A DNA stretch of 11,913 bases from CAIOSQ01 sp041178225 (GTDB lineage: Bacteria > Pseudomonadota > Alphaproteobacteria > CACIAM-22H2): assembly GCA_041178225.1 (NCBI GenBank), contig JBEGVV010000137.1, positions 1 through 11,913 of the forward strand, in the 5' to 3' direction. A program made the position numbers and the translations under genes. This document shows positions 1-6,069 of the stretch, piece after piece (the stretch's first letter is position 1; the number at the start of each line of letters is the position of its first letter). Under the pieces are notes generated by a model that was given only the letters and a program-made list of their open reading frames with translations, was not told where the DNA came from and ran no database searches.

Positions 1-776
1 GGCGACAGCACGCCCTTGACCACCAGCCTGCCCTTCCAGCGCGCGCGCAGCCGGTCGAGGAAGGCCCAGTCGGCGCCGGTGCGCGCGGCCTTGCGGTCGT
101 AGCCCTTCGTGCCCGGCGCGGTGCCGTAGTTCGCCATCTTCGGCCGGCCGGCGAGCAGCGTGCCGATCGACCAGCGCGGATGCAGCGCGAAGTCGAGGAA
201 CTGGCGCGGCCGGATGCGGAAGGGCGTCTCGAACCCGTTGCGCAGGTCGCGCGGCCTGCGGCCGAGCTTCGGCACGTCCACCGTCAGGACCAGGACCTCG
301 TAGCCGGCGGCGGCGGCGCGGTCCGACAGCGCGAAGGCCGCGTCGACGGAACCGGTGACGTAGAGCTGGAACCACGCATTGCCGTCGGCGAGCGCGATCA
401 TCTCCTCGAGCGGGGTCGAGCTCGCGGTGGAGACGCAGACCGGCATGGCGCGGCGCCGGGCCTCGGCCGCGAAGGCGTGGTCGGTCCCGGGCCAGGCGAG
501 GTCGCACATGCCCATCGGCGCGATGCCGAAGGGGACGCCGTATTCGCGGCCAAGCAGGTTGGTCGTCGTGCTGCCGCCCTGTATGTCGACGAGCACGCGC
601 GGCATCAGGCACAGCGCGCGCAGCGCCGCCTCGTTGCGCGCGAGCCCGTCCTCGGTGCCCGCGCCGCCATCGATGAAGTCGAAGATCAGCCTCGGCTGGC
701 GGCGCCGCGCGAGGAGGCGCGCGTCCTCCGCGGTCGGCAGCTTCGCGCTCGGGCGCGGCTTTTCGCGTCTCGTCAT
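1..776 (-). CDS. FMN-dependent alpha-hydroxy-acid dehydrogenase (lactate/glycolate/mandelate family), 3' end off window
   Basis: Oxidises an L-2-hydroxy acid to the 2-oxo acid using FMN; family members pass electrons to the respiratory chain or to oxygen. The visible 258 residues run from a start at 776 to the left edge; the family is usually 350-400 aa, so about a third is missing. Family hallmarks in order are FDFIDGGAGTEDG (residues 32-44), the FMN-contacting GIAPMGM, the loop VSTASSTPLEEM, WFQLYV with Tyr139, LTVDVPKLGRR, and WKGRLVVKG with Lys254, the FMN-binding lysine. The catalytic His and Arg and the FMN phosphate loop would lie beyond the edge. The Tyr equivalent to Tyr24 of glycolate oxidase is Phe34 here. 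The gene is divergent from the LysR regulator across 98 bp, a common regulator-target layout. Family assignment is secure; the substrate (lactate, mandelate, glycolate or other) cannot be told. Confidence 0.92.
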   Translation of the reverse strand, partial: MTRREKPRPSAKLPTAEDARLLARRRQPRLIFDFIDGGAGTEDGLARNEAALRALCLMPRVLVDIQGGSTTTNLLGREYGVPFGIAPMGMCDLAWPGTDHAFAAEARRRAMPVCVSTASSTPLEEMIALADGNAWFQLYVTGSVDAAFALSDRAAAAGYEVLVLTVDVPKLGRRPRDLRNGFETPFRIRPRQFLDFALHPRWSIGTLLAGRPKMANYGTAPGTKGYDRKAARTGADWAFLDRLRARWKGRLVVKGVLS

Positions 777-798
777 GCGCCAAGGCTGGGCGCGCGGG

Positions 799-818
799 GG
801 CGCATCGACAAGCCAAAT
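799..818 (-). promoter_or_regulatory. Motif copy A: ATTTGGCTTGTCGATGCGCC
   Basis: Read on the minus strand (towards the FMN dehydrogenase), this 20-mer matches two segments in front of the ABC importer operon. Its first 12 bases match 2586-2597 at 11 of 12 positions. Its last 16 bases match 2634-2649 at 13 of 16 positions, all differences being transitions. It lies 22 bp upstream of the dehydrogenase start codon and 2 bp from the dyad at 821-840. It may be a shared operator; no regulator has been shown to bind it. Confidence 0.4.
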
Positions 819-820
819 AT

Positions 821-840
821 GCTTCGACTATAGATGAAGC
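821..840. promoter_or_regulatory. Imperfect palindrome, candidate LysR operator
   Basis: The arms GCTTC (821-825) and GAAGC (836-840) are perfect inverted repeats around a central palindrome CTATAG (828-833), so 16 of 20 positions are symmetric. The centre lies between 830 and 831. It sits in the gap between a LysR-type regulator and its divergent neighbour, where such regulators usually bind. The classic T-N11-A signature is not evident in symmetric register, so assignment to this regulator is inference. Confidence 0.45.
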
Positions 841-878
841 GAGCTTTGTCCATGGCCTCCACGGCGCGCCTCCCATGA
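834..878 (+). other. Possible 14-codon upstream ORF overlapping the LysR start
   Basis: An ATG at 834 opens a short frame of 14 codons (MKRALSMASTARLP) whose TGA at 876-878 overlaps the LysR start codon in an ATGA arrangement. Such overlap can couple translation, and the LysR start has no visible ribosome binding site of its own. The frame also has no clear Shine-Dalgarno sequence, and an ORF this short arises easily by chance, so I treat it as only a possibility. Confidence 0.15.
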
Positions 879-1846
879 AGGACCCACGCCACCGTCGCCG
901 CCTGCCCCTCACCGCCTTGCGGACCTTCGAGGCGGCGGCGCGGCTGCAGAGCTTCAAGGAGGCGGCGCAGGAACTCGGCGTCAGCCAGACCACCGTCTCC
1001 AACCAGATCCGCATGCTCGAGCGCGAATGGCGCTGCCTGCTCTTCGTGCGCAAGACGCGCCAGGTCGTGCTGACCGAGACCGGGCTGGCGCTTGGCCGCG
1101 TCATCGCCAAGTCCTTCGACGACATCGCCCGGGAGATCGACTACCACGTCGCCAGTTCGCGCCACGCCGTGTCGCTGGCCGCGGGCGCGATATTCGGCGC
1201 GCGCTGGCTAGCGCCGCGCCTCGACGCCTTCCGCCGCGACCTCCCGCGCATCGCCCTGTCGCTGCGCAGCGGCCGGCGCGTCACCAGCCCCACCGACCTC
1301 CCGGCCTCGATAGTCATCGACTGGGGAACCGGCGAGTGGCCCGGCCTCGAGGCGGAGCCCCTGCTCGAGGTCCGCTACGCGCCGGTGCTGAGCCCGGCCC
1401 TCGCGGCCGCCGCGGGCGGCATCGCCTCGCCGCGCGACCTCGCCCGGATGCCGGTCATCCACCAGCGCGACCGGTACGAGTGGGCCGCCTGGCTCGACCT
1501 CGCCGGCGCGCCGGACGTCGCCTTCGCCGAGGAGACGATCATCGAGGATTCCAACATGGCGACGCAGGCCGCGCTCGACGGACAGGGCGTCGTGCTCGGT
1601 ACCTTCCCCTTCGTCGCGGACGAGGTGGCGGCCGGGCGGTTGCTCAAGCCCTTCGAGATCGAGCTCGCGCCGACCCGCCGCTACTACATCCTCACGCGCC
1701 CCGGCAGCCGCCGCAGGCCGGAGATCGAGGCGGTCTGCGACTGGCTGCACAAGGAGGCGCGGGCCTACGCGCTGGCCTGGCCCTGCACGAAGCTGGGCAG
1801 CGCCGCGCTCGTGACGGCGCCCGCGCCGTCGCTCGCCACGGCATAG
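875..1846 (+). CDS. LysR-family transcriptional regulator, GcvA-like
   Basis: A DNA-binding regulator of 323 aa, near the usual 290-320. The N-terminal winged helix-turn-helix covers about residues 10-70 (LPLTALRTFEAAARLQSFKE, then SQTTVSNQIRMLER as the recognition helix). The effector-binding domain follows from about 98, with GcvA-type segments such as the W-x2-WL stretch near YEWAAWLDLAG and ALDGQGVVLG. The start at 875 is the only ATG giving the complete LPLTALR N-terminus. About 25 residues beyond the normal C-terminal DWLHKEARAY segment extend the protein and overlap the convergent peptidase gene by 82 bp. It probably controls the divergent FMN dehydrogenase and perhaps the importer operon; the effector may be the transported compound or a 2-hydroxy or 2-oxo acid, which is inference. 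Confidence 0.93.
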   Translation: MKDPRHRRRLPLTALRTFEAAARLQSFKEAAQELGVSQTTVSNQIRMLEREWRCLLFVRKTRQVVLTETGLALGRVIAKSFDDIAREIDYHVASSRHAVSLAAGAIFGARWLAPRLDAFRRDLPRIALSLRSGRRVTSPTDLPASIVIDWGTGEWPGLEAEPLLEVRYAPVLSPALAAAAGGIASPRDLARMPVIHQRDRYEWAAWLDLAGAPDVAFAEETIIEDSNMATQAALDGQGVVLGTFPFVADEVAAGRLLKPFEIELAPTRRYYILTRPGSRRRPEIEAVCDWLHKEARAYALAWPCTKLGSAALVTAPAPSLATA

Positions 1847-2475
1847 GCCCAGCGCCCGGCCTCCGCGGAGAAGGCCCGCGGGGGCGCGCCGCGGGCACAG
1901 ACCGCCGCGACGCCATCCTCGATCCCGATGCCGGCCGGGAAGGATCCCCCGGCGATCGCGGCTGAAAACCGCGCGCGCCGCTCGACATCCGCGTCGTAGT
2001 GCGCACAGGCGCTGCCCGGAAGCAGGCCGAGGCAGGCCAGCGGCTCGAACGCCCCCTCCGCGTTGAGCACGAGCGCGCGCTCGAACCAGCACACGGCCCC
2101 GGCGCTGACCCCGGCGAGGACGACGCCGTCGCGCCCTGCGCTGGCGAAGACCTCGTCGATCCCGGCCGCGCGCCAGGACGCAAGCATGCGCGCGGTGTCG
2201 CCTCCGCCGACATAGATCGCATCGAGGCCGGCCGCCCAGCGCGCCGCCTGCGCCGCGGTGGCGTGCCGGTCGAAGAGCGAGGCCAGCTCGACGCGCGGCG
2301 CGACCAGCGCATGGAAATGGCCGATGCGCACCGGATCGTCCTCGCTCGCCGTGCCGACGAACCCGATGCGCCGGACCCCGCCGGGCACCGCGCCGAGCAC
2401 CAGGTCGTCGAGCCCAGGGCTCGTGGCGGAGGTGAAGCCGTTCCCTCCGATCGCGATGACGAGGCGTGGTCCCAT
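1765..2475 (-). CDS. S51-family serine peptidase (dipeptidase E / cyanophycinase-like)
   Basis: A 236-aa cytoplasmic protein of the peptidase S51 fold, matching PepE-type length (about 230). Family members cleave Asp-X dipeptides or related beta-aspartyl and amide bonds. Visible hallmarks are the N-terminal strand LVIAIGGNGF, YVGGGDT (88-94), the nucleophile elbow GVSAGAVCW with Ser124, and a likely catalytic His159 in AHYD, a spacing close to PepE Ser120/His157. The GIGIEDGVAAV segment follows. The start at 2475 has a good Shine-Dalgarno (AGGGAG, about 6 nt upstream) and begins exactly at the family N-terminus; an upstream ATG at 2572-2574 would add 33 residues of non-family sequence. There is no signal peptide. 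It is divergent from the importer operon and may process the imported compound. Substrate unknown. Confidence 0.85.
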   Translation of the reverse strand: MGPRLVIAIGGNGFTSATSPGLDDLVLGAVPGGVRRIGFVGTASEDDPVRIGHFHALVAPRVELASLFDRHATAAQAARWAAGLDAIYVGGGDTARMLASWRAAGIDEVFASAGRDGVVLAGVSAGAVCWFERALVLNAEGAFEPLACLGLLPGSACAHYDADVERRARFSAAIAGGSFPAGIGIEDGVAAVCARGAPPRAFSAEAGRWAYAVASDGAGAVTSAALPSFVQGQASA

Positions 2476-2585
2476 GCCTGCTCCCTGGCGCCTGCCGGCG
2501 GTTCCCCCGGTCGACGACGCGCCGGATGCTGGCATGGCGCATCGAGGGGCATGGATGGAGTTTTCTTCATTCATCGGCCAGAGAA

Positions 2586-2597
2586 ATTTGGTTTGTC
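2586..2597 (+). promoter_or_regulatory. Motif copy B: ATTTGGTTTGTC
   Basis: Identical at 11 of 12 positions to the element in front of the FMN dehydrogenase (807-818, minus strand). Its GGTTTGTC core is repeated exactly at 2634-2641, a spacing of 44 bp or about four helical turns. It lies about 97 bp upstream of the binding-protein start codon. Candidate operator or activator site; no proof of function. Confidence 0.4.
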
Positions 2598-2633
2598 ACC
2601 CCGTCGGACGCGACCGCACTCTCGTCGAGGAAC

Positions 2634-2649
2634 GGTTTGTCGACGCACC
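2634..2649 (+). promoter_or_regulatory. Motif copy C: GGTTTGTCGACGCACC
   Basis: Matches the minus-strand element at 799-814 in 13 of 16 positions, with every difference a transition. It shares an exact 8-mer with the copy at 2590-2597. It ends 44 bp before the binding-protein start codon. Function inferred only from recurrence in two promoter regions of related genes. Confidence 0.4.
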
Positions 2650-2693
2650 GGAATTGCCGGTCGCGCGGCGCAAAGGACGGGAGGAACCCACGC

Positions 2694-4184
2694 ATGAAGC
2701 GGATTCTCACCATGATCGCCGCAGCTGCCCTCGCGGCAGGGGCGACGACGGCGATGGCCCAGCCGAAGGGAACCTTCAGGCAGGCCCATGACATCGGCTT
2801 CGGCGACGCCTCGAGCCTCGATCCCGCCTCCCGCGGCCGCGTCTTCCAGGTCACCGAGAAGATCATGAGCCGCCTGGTGCGCCCGGGCGTCGACGGCAAG
2901 CCGGGCCCCGACCTCGCGGCGAGCTGGTCCGCGAACGCGGGCGCCACCGAGTGGACGTTCAAGCTCCGCCCGAACGTCAAGTTCCACAACGGCCAGCCGC
3001 TGACGGCCGCCGACGTCGTCTACACGCTCGCGCGCATCCAGGACCCCAAGACGGATTCGCCGGTGCGCCCGACCATCGCGATGATCTCGTCGATGGAGGC
3101 GGTCGACCCGCTGACGGTCAAGATGACGCTGTCGCAGCCCTTCGCCGACCTGCCGCTGCAGCTCACCGACTACCGCCTGATGATCATCCCGAAGGACAGC
3201 GGCGACACGATCGCCAGGACGGGCATCGGCACGGGCCCGTTCAAGGTGCAGAGCTTCGAGCCGCGCGGCACGACCGTGCTGGTCGCCAACCCCGACTACT
3301 TCCTCGGCGCACCCGGCGTCGAGCGCGTCGAGATCATCGGCATCTCCGACGGCAATGCGCGGCTGCAGGCCCTGCTCGGGGGCCAGGTCGACTTCCTGCC
3401 CGGCCTGACGCGCCAGCAGCGCCAGCTCGTCGAGCGAAGCAACCGCCACAAGGTCCATCGCGTCGAGACGGGCAACTGGCGCGGCATCGTCTTCAAGGCC
3501 GACGCCAAGCCCTTCGACGATGCCCGCGTGCGCAAGGCGATGCGCATGGCCGTCGACCGCAAGGCGATGCTGGAGATCGTCGCGGGCGCCGATGGCGGCT
3601 CGATCGCCTGCGACACCCCGGTCGGGCCGAAGGACCAGTACCGCGCCACCGACATGTCCTGCCCGCAGGACATCGCCGGCGCCAAGGCGCTGCTCGCGCA
3701 GGCCGGCTTCCCGAACGGCATCGACATCGAGCTCTTCACCAGCACGGTTGAATCCGTGTGGCCGACGATCGCCGAGACCTTCCAGCAGCAGGTCGCCCCG
3801 GCGGGCATCCGCGTGAAGATCACCGCGGTGCCGACCGACGGCTACTGGAACCAGGTGTGGCGCAAGCGCGAGGTCGTGATGACGCGCTGGAACGAGCGCC
3901 CGGCCGACTCCGCCCTGAACGAGATCTACCGCTCGGGCGCGACCTGGAACGAGTCCTTCATCAGCGACCCGCAGCTCGACGCGATGCTCGACGCCGCGCG
4001 CCGCGAGCTGGACTTCGAGAAGCGCCGCGCGATCTACATCGCGGCGCAGAACCGGCTGAACGAGAACGGGGCGACGCTGGTCGCGTACCACGTCACCGAG
4101 AACATCGGCATGACCTCGCGCGTGCGCGACGTCGACGCGGTCGAGAACTTCTCGATCCGCTGGCACCTCGTGAAGGCCGACTGA
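2694..4184 (+). CDS. ABC transporter substrate-binding protein, peptide/opine family 5
   Basis: Periplasmic receptor of a peptide-type (Dpp/Opp) ABC importer. The 496-aa length fits the family. A Sec signal peptide (MKRILTMIAAAALAAGATTA, cleavage probably after AMA) is followed by the mature domain. Family features include the DLAASW segment, the WTFKLRPNVKFHNGQPLTA motif, GTGPFKV, NPDYF and the VRKAMRMAVDR segment. Two cysteines about 19 residues apart (SIACDTPVG and MSCPQD) could form a disulfide. The start at 2694 has a strong Shine-Dalgarno (GGGAGG, about 9 nt upstream) and opens the signal peptide; an in-frame ATG at 2466 would bury it. It is the first gene of the importer operon. Family-5 proteins bind di- and oligopeptides but also opines, nickel chelates and sugars, so the ligand is open. 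Confidence 0.93.
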   Translation: MKRILTMIAAAALAAGATTAMAQPKGTFRQAHDIGFGDASSLDPASRGRVFQVTEKIMSRLVRPGVDGKPGPDLAASWSANAGATEWTFKLRPNVKFHNGQPLTAADVVYTLARIQDPKTDSPVRPTIAMISSMEAVDPLTVKMTLSQPFADLPLQLTDYRLMIIPKDSGDTIARTGIGTGPFKVQSFEPRGTTVLVANPDYFLGAPGVERVEIIGISDGNARLQALLGGQVDFLPGLTRQQRQLVERSNRHKVHRVETGNWRGIVFKADAKPFDDARVRKAMRMAVDRKAMLEIVAGADGGSIACDTPVGPKDQYRATDMSCPQDIAGAKALLAQAGFPNGIDIELFTSTVESVWPTIAETFQQQVAPAGIRVKITAVPTDGYWNQVWRKREVVMTRWNERPADSALNEIYRSGATWNESFISDPQLDAMLDAARRELDFEKRRAIYIAAQNRLNENGATLVAYHVTENIGMTSRVRDVDAVENFSIRWHLVKAD

Positions 4185-4191
4185 AGCACCG

Positions 4192-4230
4192 GGACGGGCG
4201 CCGCCGGCAGGCTCCGGCGGCGCCCCGTCC
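4192..4230 (+). promoter_or_regulatory. GC-rich intercistronic hairpin after the binding-protein gene
   Basis: The 5' arm 4192-4207 and the 3' arm 4214-4230 form a 16-bp stem with one bulged C and a 6-nt loop (CAGGCT). It begins 8 nt after the binding-protein stop codon and there is no T-run after it. Similar hairpins after malE-type genes protect the upstream message from 3' decay or partly stop transcription, giving excess binding protein over permease. That role is inferred from position and strength. Confidence 0.6.
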
Positions 4231-4248
4231 TCCCCGCATCCCGGGAAC

Positions 4249-5208
4249 ATGATCCGGCTCCTCCTCAGGCGCCTGGCGCTCGGCTTCGCCACGGTCGCGC
4301 TCGTCTCCGCGATGATCTTCGCGGCGGTCGAGGCGCTCCCGGGCGATGCCTGCACCGCGATCCTGCAGCGCGACGCGTCGGGCCAGCGTCTTGAGAATTG
4401 CCGGCGCGAGCTCGGCCTCGACCGGCCCGCGCTCGGCCGCTACCTCGACTGGGCCGCGAACGCCCTGCGCGGCGACCTCGGCGTGTCGGCGCACAACGGC
4501 AAGCGCATCGCCAGCCTCGTCGGCGACCGGCTCGCCAACACGCTGCTGCTCGCGGGCTGCACGCTCGCCGTGGGCGTCCCGCTCGCCATCCTGCTTGGCG
4601 TGCTGACCGCGCTGCGGCGCGACGGCGCCGCCGACATCGTGCTCTCGGCCGGGACCATCTTCGCGATGACCATCCCGGAGTTCGTGTCGGCGACGGTGCT
4701 GATCTTCGTCTTCAGCATCTGGCTCGACCTCGTGCCGGGCATCGTCACCGTCTCCGCCAGCGCGCCGGCCGCGGCCTTCTTCCCCGGCATCGTCCTGCCG
4801 GTGATCGTGCTCACGATGGTTATGACCGCGCATATCCTGCGCACGGTCCGGTCCAGCGTCATCGAGGCGATGGAGAGCGACTACGTCCAGATGGCGCGGC
4901 TGAAGGGCGTGCCCTACCTGCGGATGGTGTTCCGGCACGTCCTGCCCAACGCGCTGCTGCCCGCCATCAACGTCGTCGCCCTGACCATCGCCTGGCTGCT
5001 CGGCGGCGTGGTCGTGGTCGAGAAGGTCTTCAACTACCCCGGCCTCGGGCACTACATGATCGACGCGATCTCGGACCGCGACCTGCCGGTCGTGCAGGCG
5101 ATCGCGCTCATCCTCGCGGCCGTCTATGTCGGCGTGAACCTCGCCGCGGACATGCTGACCATGGTGCTCAACCCGCGCCTGCGGACGCTGCGCGCGAGGG
5201 CGGGATGA
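4249..5208 (+). CDS. ABC transporter permease, DppB-like
   Basis: Inner-membrane permease of the peptide-type importer, 319 aa, normal for DppB/OppB. The N-terminal hydrophobic helix (LALGFATVALVSAMIFAAVE) is followed by the periplasmic loop with PGDAC, the LGLDRPALGRYLDW segment and LRGDLGVS typical of the family. Several further membrane segments follow. The cytoplasmic coupling loop reads DYVQMARLKGVPYLRMVFRH and continues VLPN, the EAA-type motif that docks on the ATPase. The start at 4249 begins directly at the family N-terminus (MIRLLLRRLALGF); the ribosome site is weak (GGGAA only 2 nt away). The 64-bp gap before it contains the hairpin, while its end overlaps the next permease by ATGA. 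Clear call; transported compound unknown. Confidence 0.93.
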   Translation: MIRLLLRRLALGFATVALVSAMIFAAVEALPGDACTAILQRDASGQRLENCRRELGLDRPALGRYLDWAANALRGDLGVSAHNGKRIASLVGDRLANTLLLAGCTLAVGVPLAILLGVLTALRRDGAADIVLSAGTIFAMTIPEFVSATVLIFVFSIWLDLVPGIVTVSASAPAAAFFPGIVLPVIVLTMVMTAHILRTVRSSVIEAMESDYVQMARLKGVPYLRMVFRHVLPNALLPAINVVALTIAWLLGGVVVVEKVFNYPGLGHYMIDAISDRDLPVVQAIALILAAVYVGVNLAADMLTMVLNPRLRTLRARAG

Positions 5209-6068
5209 CGCGCGCGGCCCCTCGCTGGCGCGGCGTGGCGCGCAGCCTCTTCTCCCGCCCGTCCGGCGCGATCGGGGCGACGCTCGTTCTTGCCCACCTC
5301 CTCCTCGCGGCGGCGAGCCCGTGGATCGTGCCCTATGACTTCAAGGCGATCAGCGCGGCGATGATCCTCGACGCGCCGAGCGCCGCGCACTGGCTGGGCA
5401 CCGACCAGCTCGGCCGCGACGTCCTCACCCGCACCGCGATGGGCGGGCGGCAGGCGATCGTCGTGACCGCGATCGCGACGCCACTCGCCGTGGCGTGGGG
5501 CGGCATCCTCGGCATCTACCTCGGCCTGGCCGGGGGGCGGCTCGACGACGTGCTGATGCGCGTCGTGGACGCGTTCCTGTCGCTGCCCTGGATCCTCAAG
5601 ATGCTGCTGATCATCGTCACCTTCGGCGCGGGGATCGGCGTGCTCGTGCCGACCCTCGCCTTCTTCTACGGCATCCCCGTGATCCGGATCGCGCGCGCGG
5701 CGACGCATGGCGTGGTCGCGCGCGACTACGTGCTCGCGGCGCGCGCGCGCGGCCACGGGCGCGGCGCCATCATCCTGCGCGAGATCATGCCCAACGTGCT
5801 CGACGCGCTGATGGTCGAGGGCGCGATGCGCTGGTCCTGGATGCTGCTCGCCTTCTCCTCGCTGTCCTTCCTCGGCTTCGGCGTGTCGCCGCCGACGCCG
5901 GACTGGGGGCTGATGATCGCCGACGCGCGCAGCTTCATGGCGATCGCGCCCTGGGCGGGCCTCGCCCCGGTGATCGCGCTGAGCTCCCTCATCGTCGGCA
6001 TCAACCTCGCCGCGGACGCGCTCGCCAAGGCGCTGGGCGTCGACCGCGCGGCAGCGCCCGTGCACTGA
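5205..6068 (+). CDS. ABC transporter permease, DppC-like
   Basis: Second inner-membrane permease of the importer, 287 aa, in the usual DppC range. Family marks are the N-terminal membrane helix followed by WIVPYDF, then HWLGTDQLGRDVLTRTAMGG (the strongly conserved DppC segment before the core membrane domain). The coupling loop is DYVLAARARGHGRGAIILRE followed by IMPN, and SLSFLGFGVSPPTPDWG lies near the end. The start at 5205 overlaps the previous stop in ATGA form, so translation is probably coupled. It pairs with the upstream permease to form the heterodimeric channel. The ATPase gene follows after 1 nt. Confident on role, silent on substrate. Confidence 0.93.
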   Translation: MTRAAPRWRGVARSLFSRPSGAIGATLVLAHLLLAAASPWIVPYDFKAISAAMILDAPSAAHWLGTDQLGRDVLTRTAMGGRQAIVVTAIATPLAVAWGGILGIYLGLAGGRLDDVLMRVVDAFLSLPWILKMLLIIVTFGAGIGVLVPTLAFFYGIPVIRIARAATHGVVARDYVLAARARGHGRGAIILREIMPNVLDALMVEGAMRWSWMLLAFSSLSFLGFGVSPPTPDWGLMIADARSFMAIAPWAGLAPVIALSSLIVGINLAADALAKALGVDRAAAPVH

Positions 6069-6069
6069 C

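Larger units (their letters stand above)
777..874. promoter_or_regulatory. Divergent promoter region between the FMN dehydrogenase and the LysR gene
   Basis: This 98-bp gap must hold promoters for both divergent genes. Its middle (811-850) is clearly richer in A and T than the flanking coding DNA. It contains a 20-bp imperfect palindrome and, next to it, a motif that recurs in front of the ABC importer operon; both are listed separately. I could not assign convincing -35 and -10 boxes on either strand. Neither start codon has a strong Shine-Dalgarno sequence: the LysR start is preceded only by a C-rich stretch. Confidence 0.6.
2476..2693. promoter_or_regulatory. Divergent promoter region between the S51 peptidase and the ABC importer operon
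   Basis: This 218-bp gap must drive the importer operon to the right and the peptidase to the left. The segment 2560-2600 is the most AT-rich in the window and is the likely promoter core. TTGTCA at 2593-2598 could be a -35 box, but I see no convincing -10 at 16-18 bp. Two copies of the GGTTTGTC motif, 44 bp apart, lie at 2590 and 2634. A strong ribosome binding site (GGGAGGAA) precedes the 2694 start. Confidence 0.6.

Noticed and set aside
2476..2574. Upstream ATG start for the S51 peptidase at 2574
   Set aside because: It adds 33 residues without family similarity and lacks a better ribosome site; the 2475 start has AGGGAG correctly spaced and begins with the family's first beta strand.
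2562..2586. TTTCT / AGAAA inverted repeat in the importer promoter region
   Set aside because: Only 5-bp arms separated by 15 bp in a locally AT-rich patch; too weak to call an operator.
2466..2693. Upstream ATG start for the binding protein at 2466
   Set aside because: It would bury the Sec signal peptide after 76 residues; the start at 2694 has a strong Shine-Dalgarno sequence.
2571..4355. Long open frame of 594 codons on the minus strand opposite the binding protein
   Set aside because: Its composition (Ala, Arg, Gly, Asp, Val) is that of an antisense frame in GC-rich DNA, it has no recognisable domain, and the plus-strand gene has signal peptide, ribosome site and family motifs.
4398..5204. 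In-frame extension of the second permease back into the first permease
   Set aside because: The extra 269 residues are an Arg-Ala-rich off-frame reading of the first permease; the DppC-like protein begins naturally at 5205 with an ATGA overlap.
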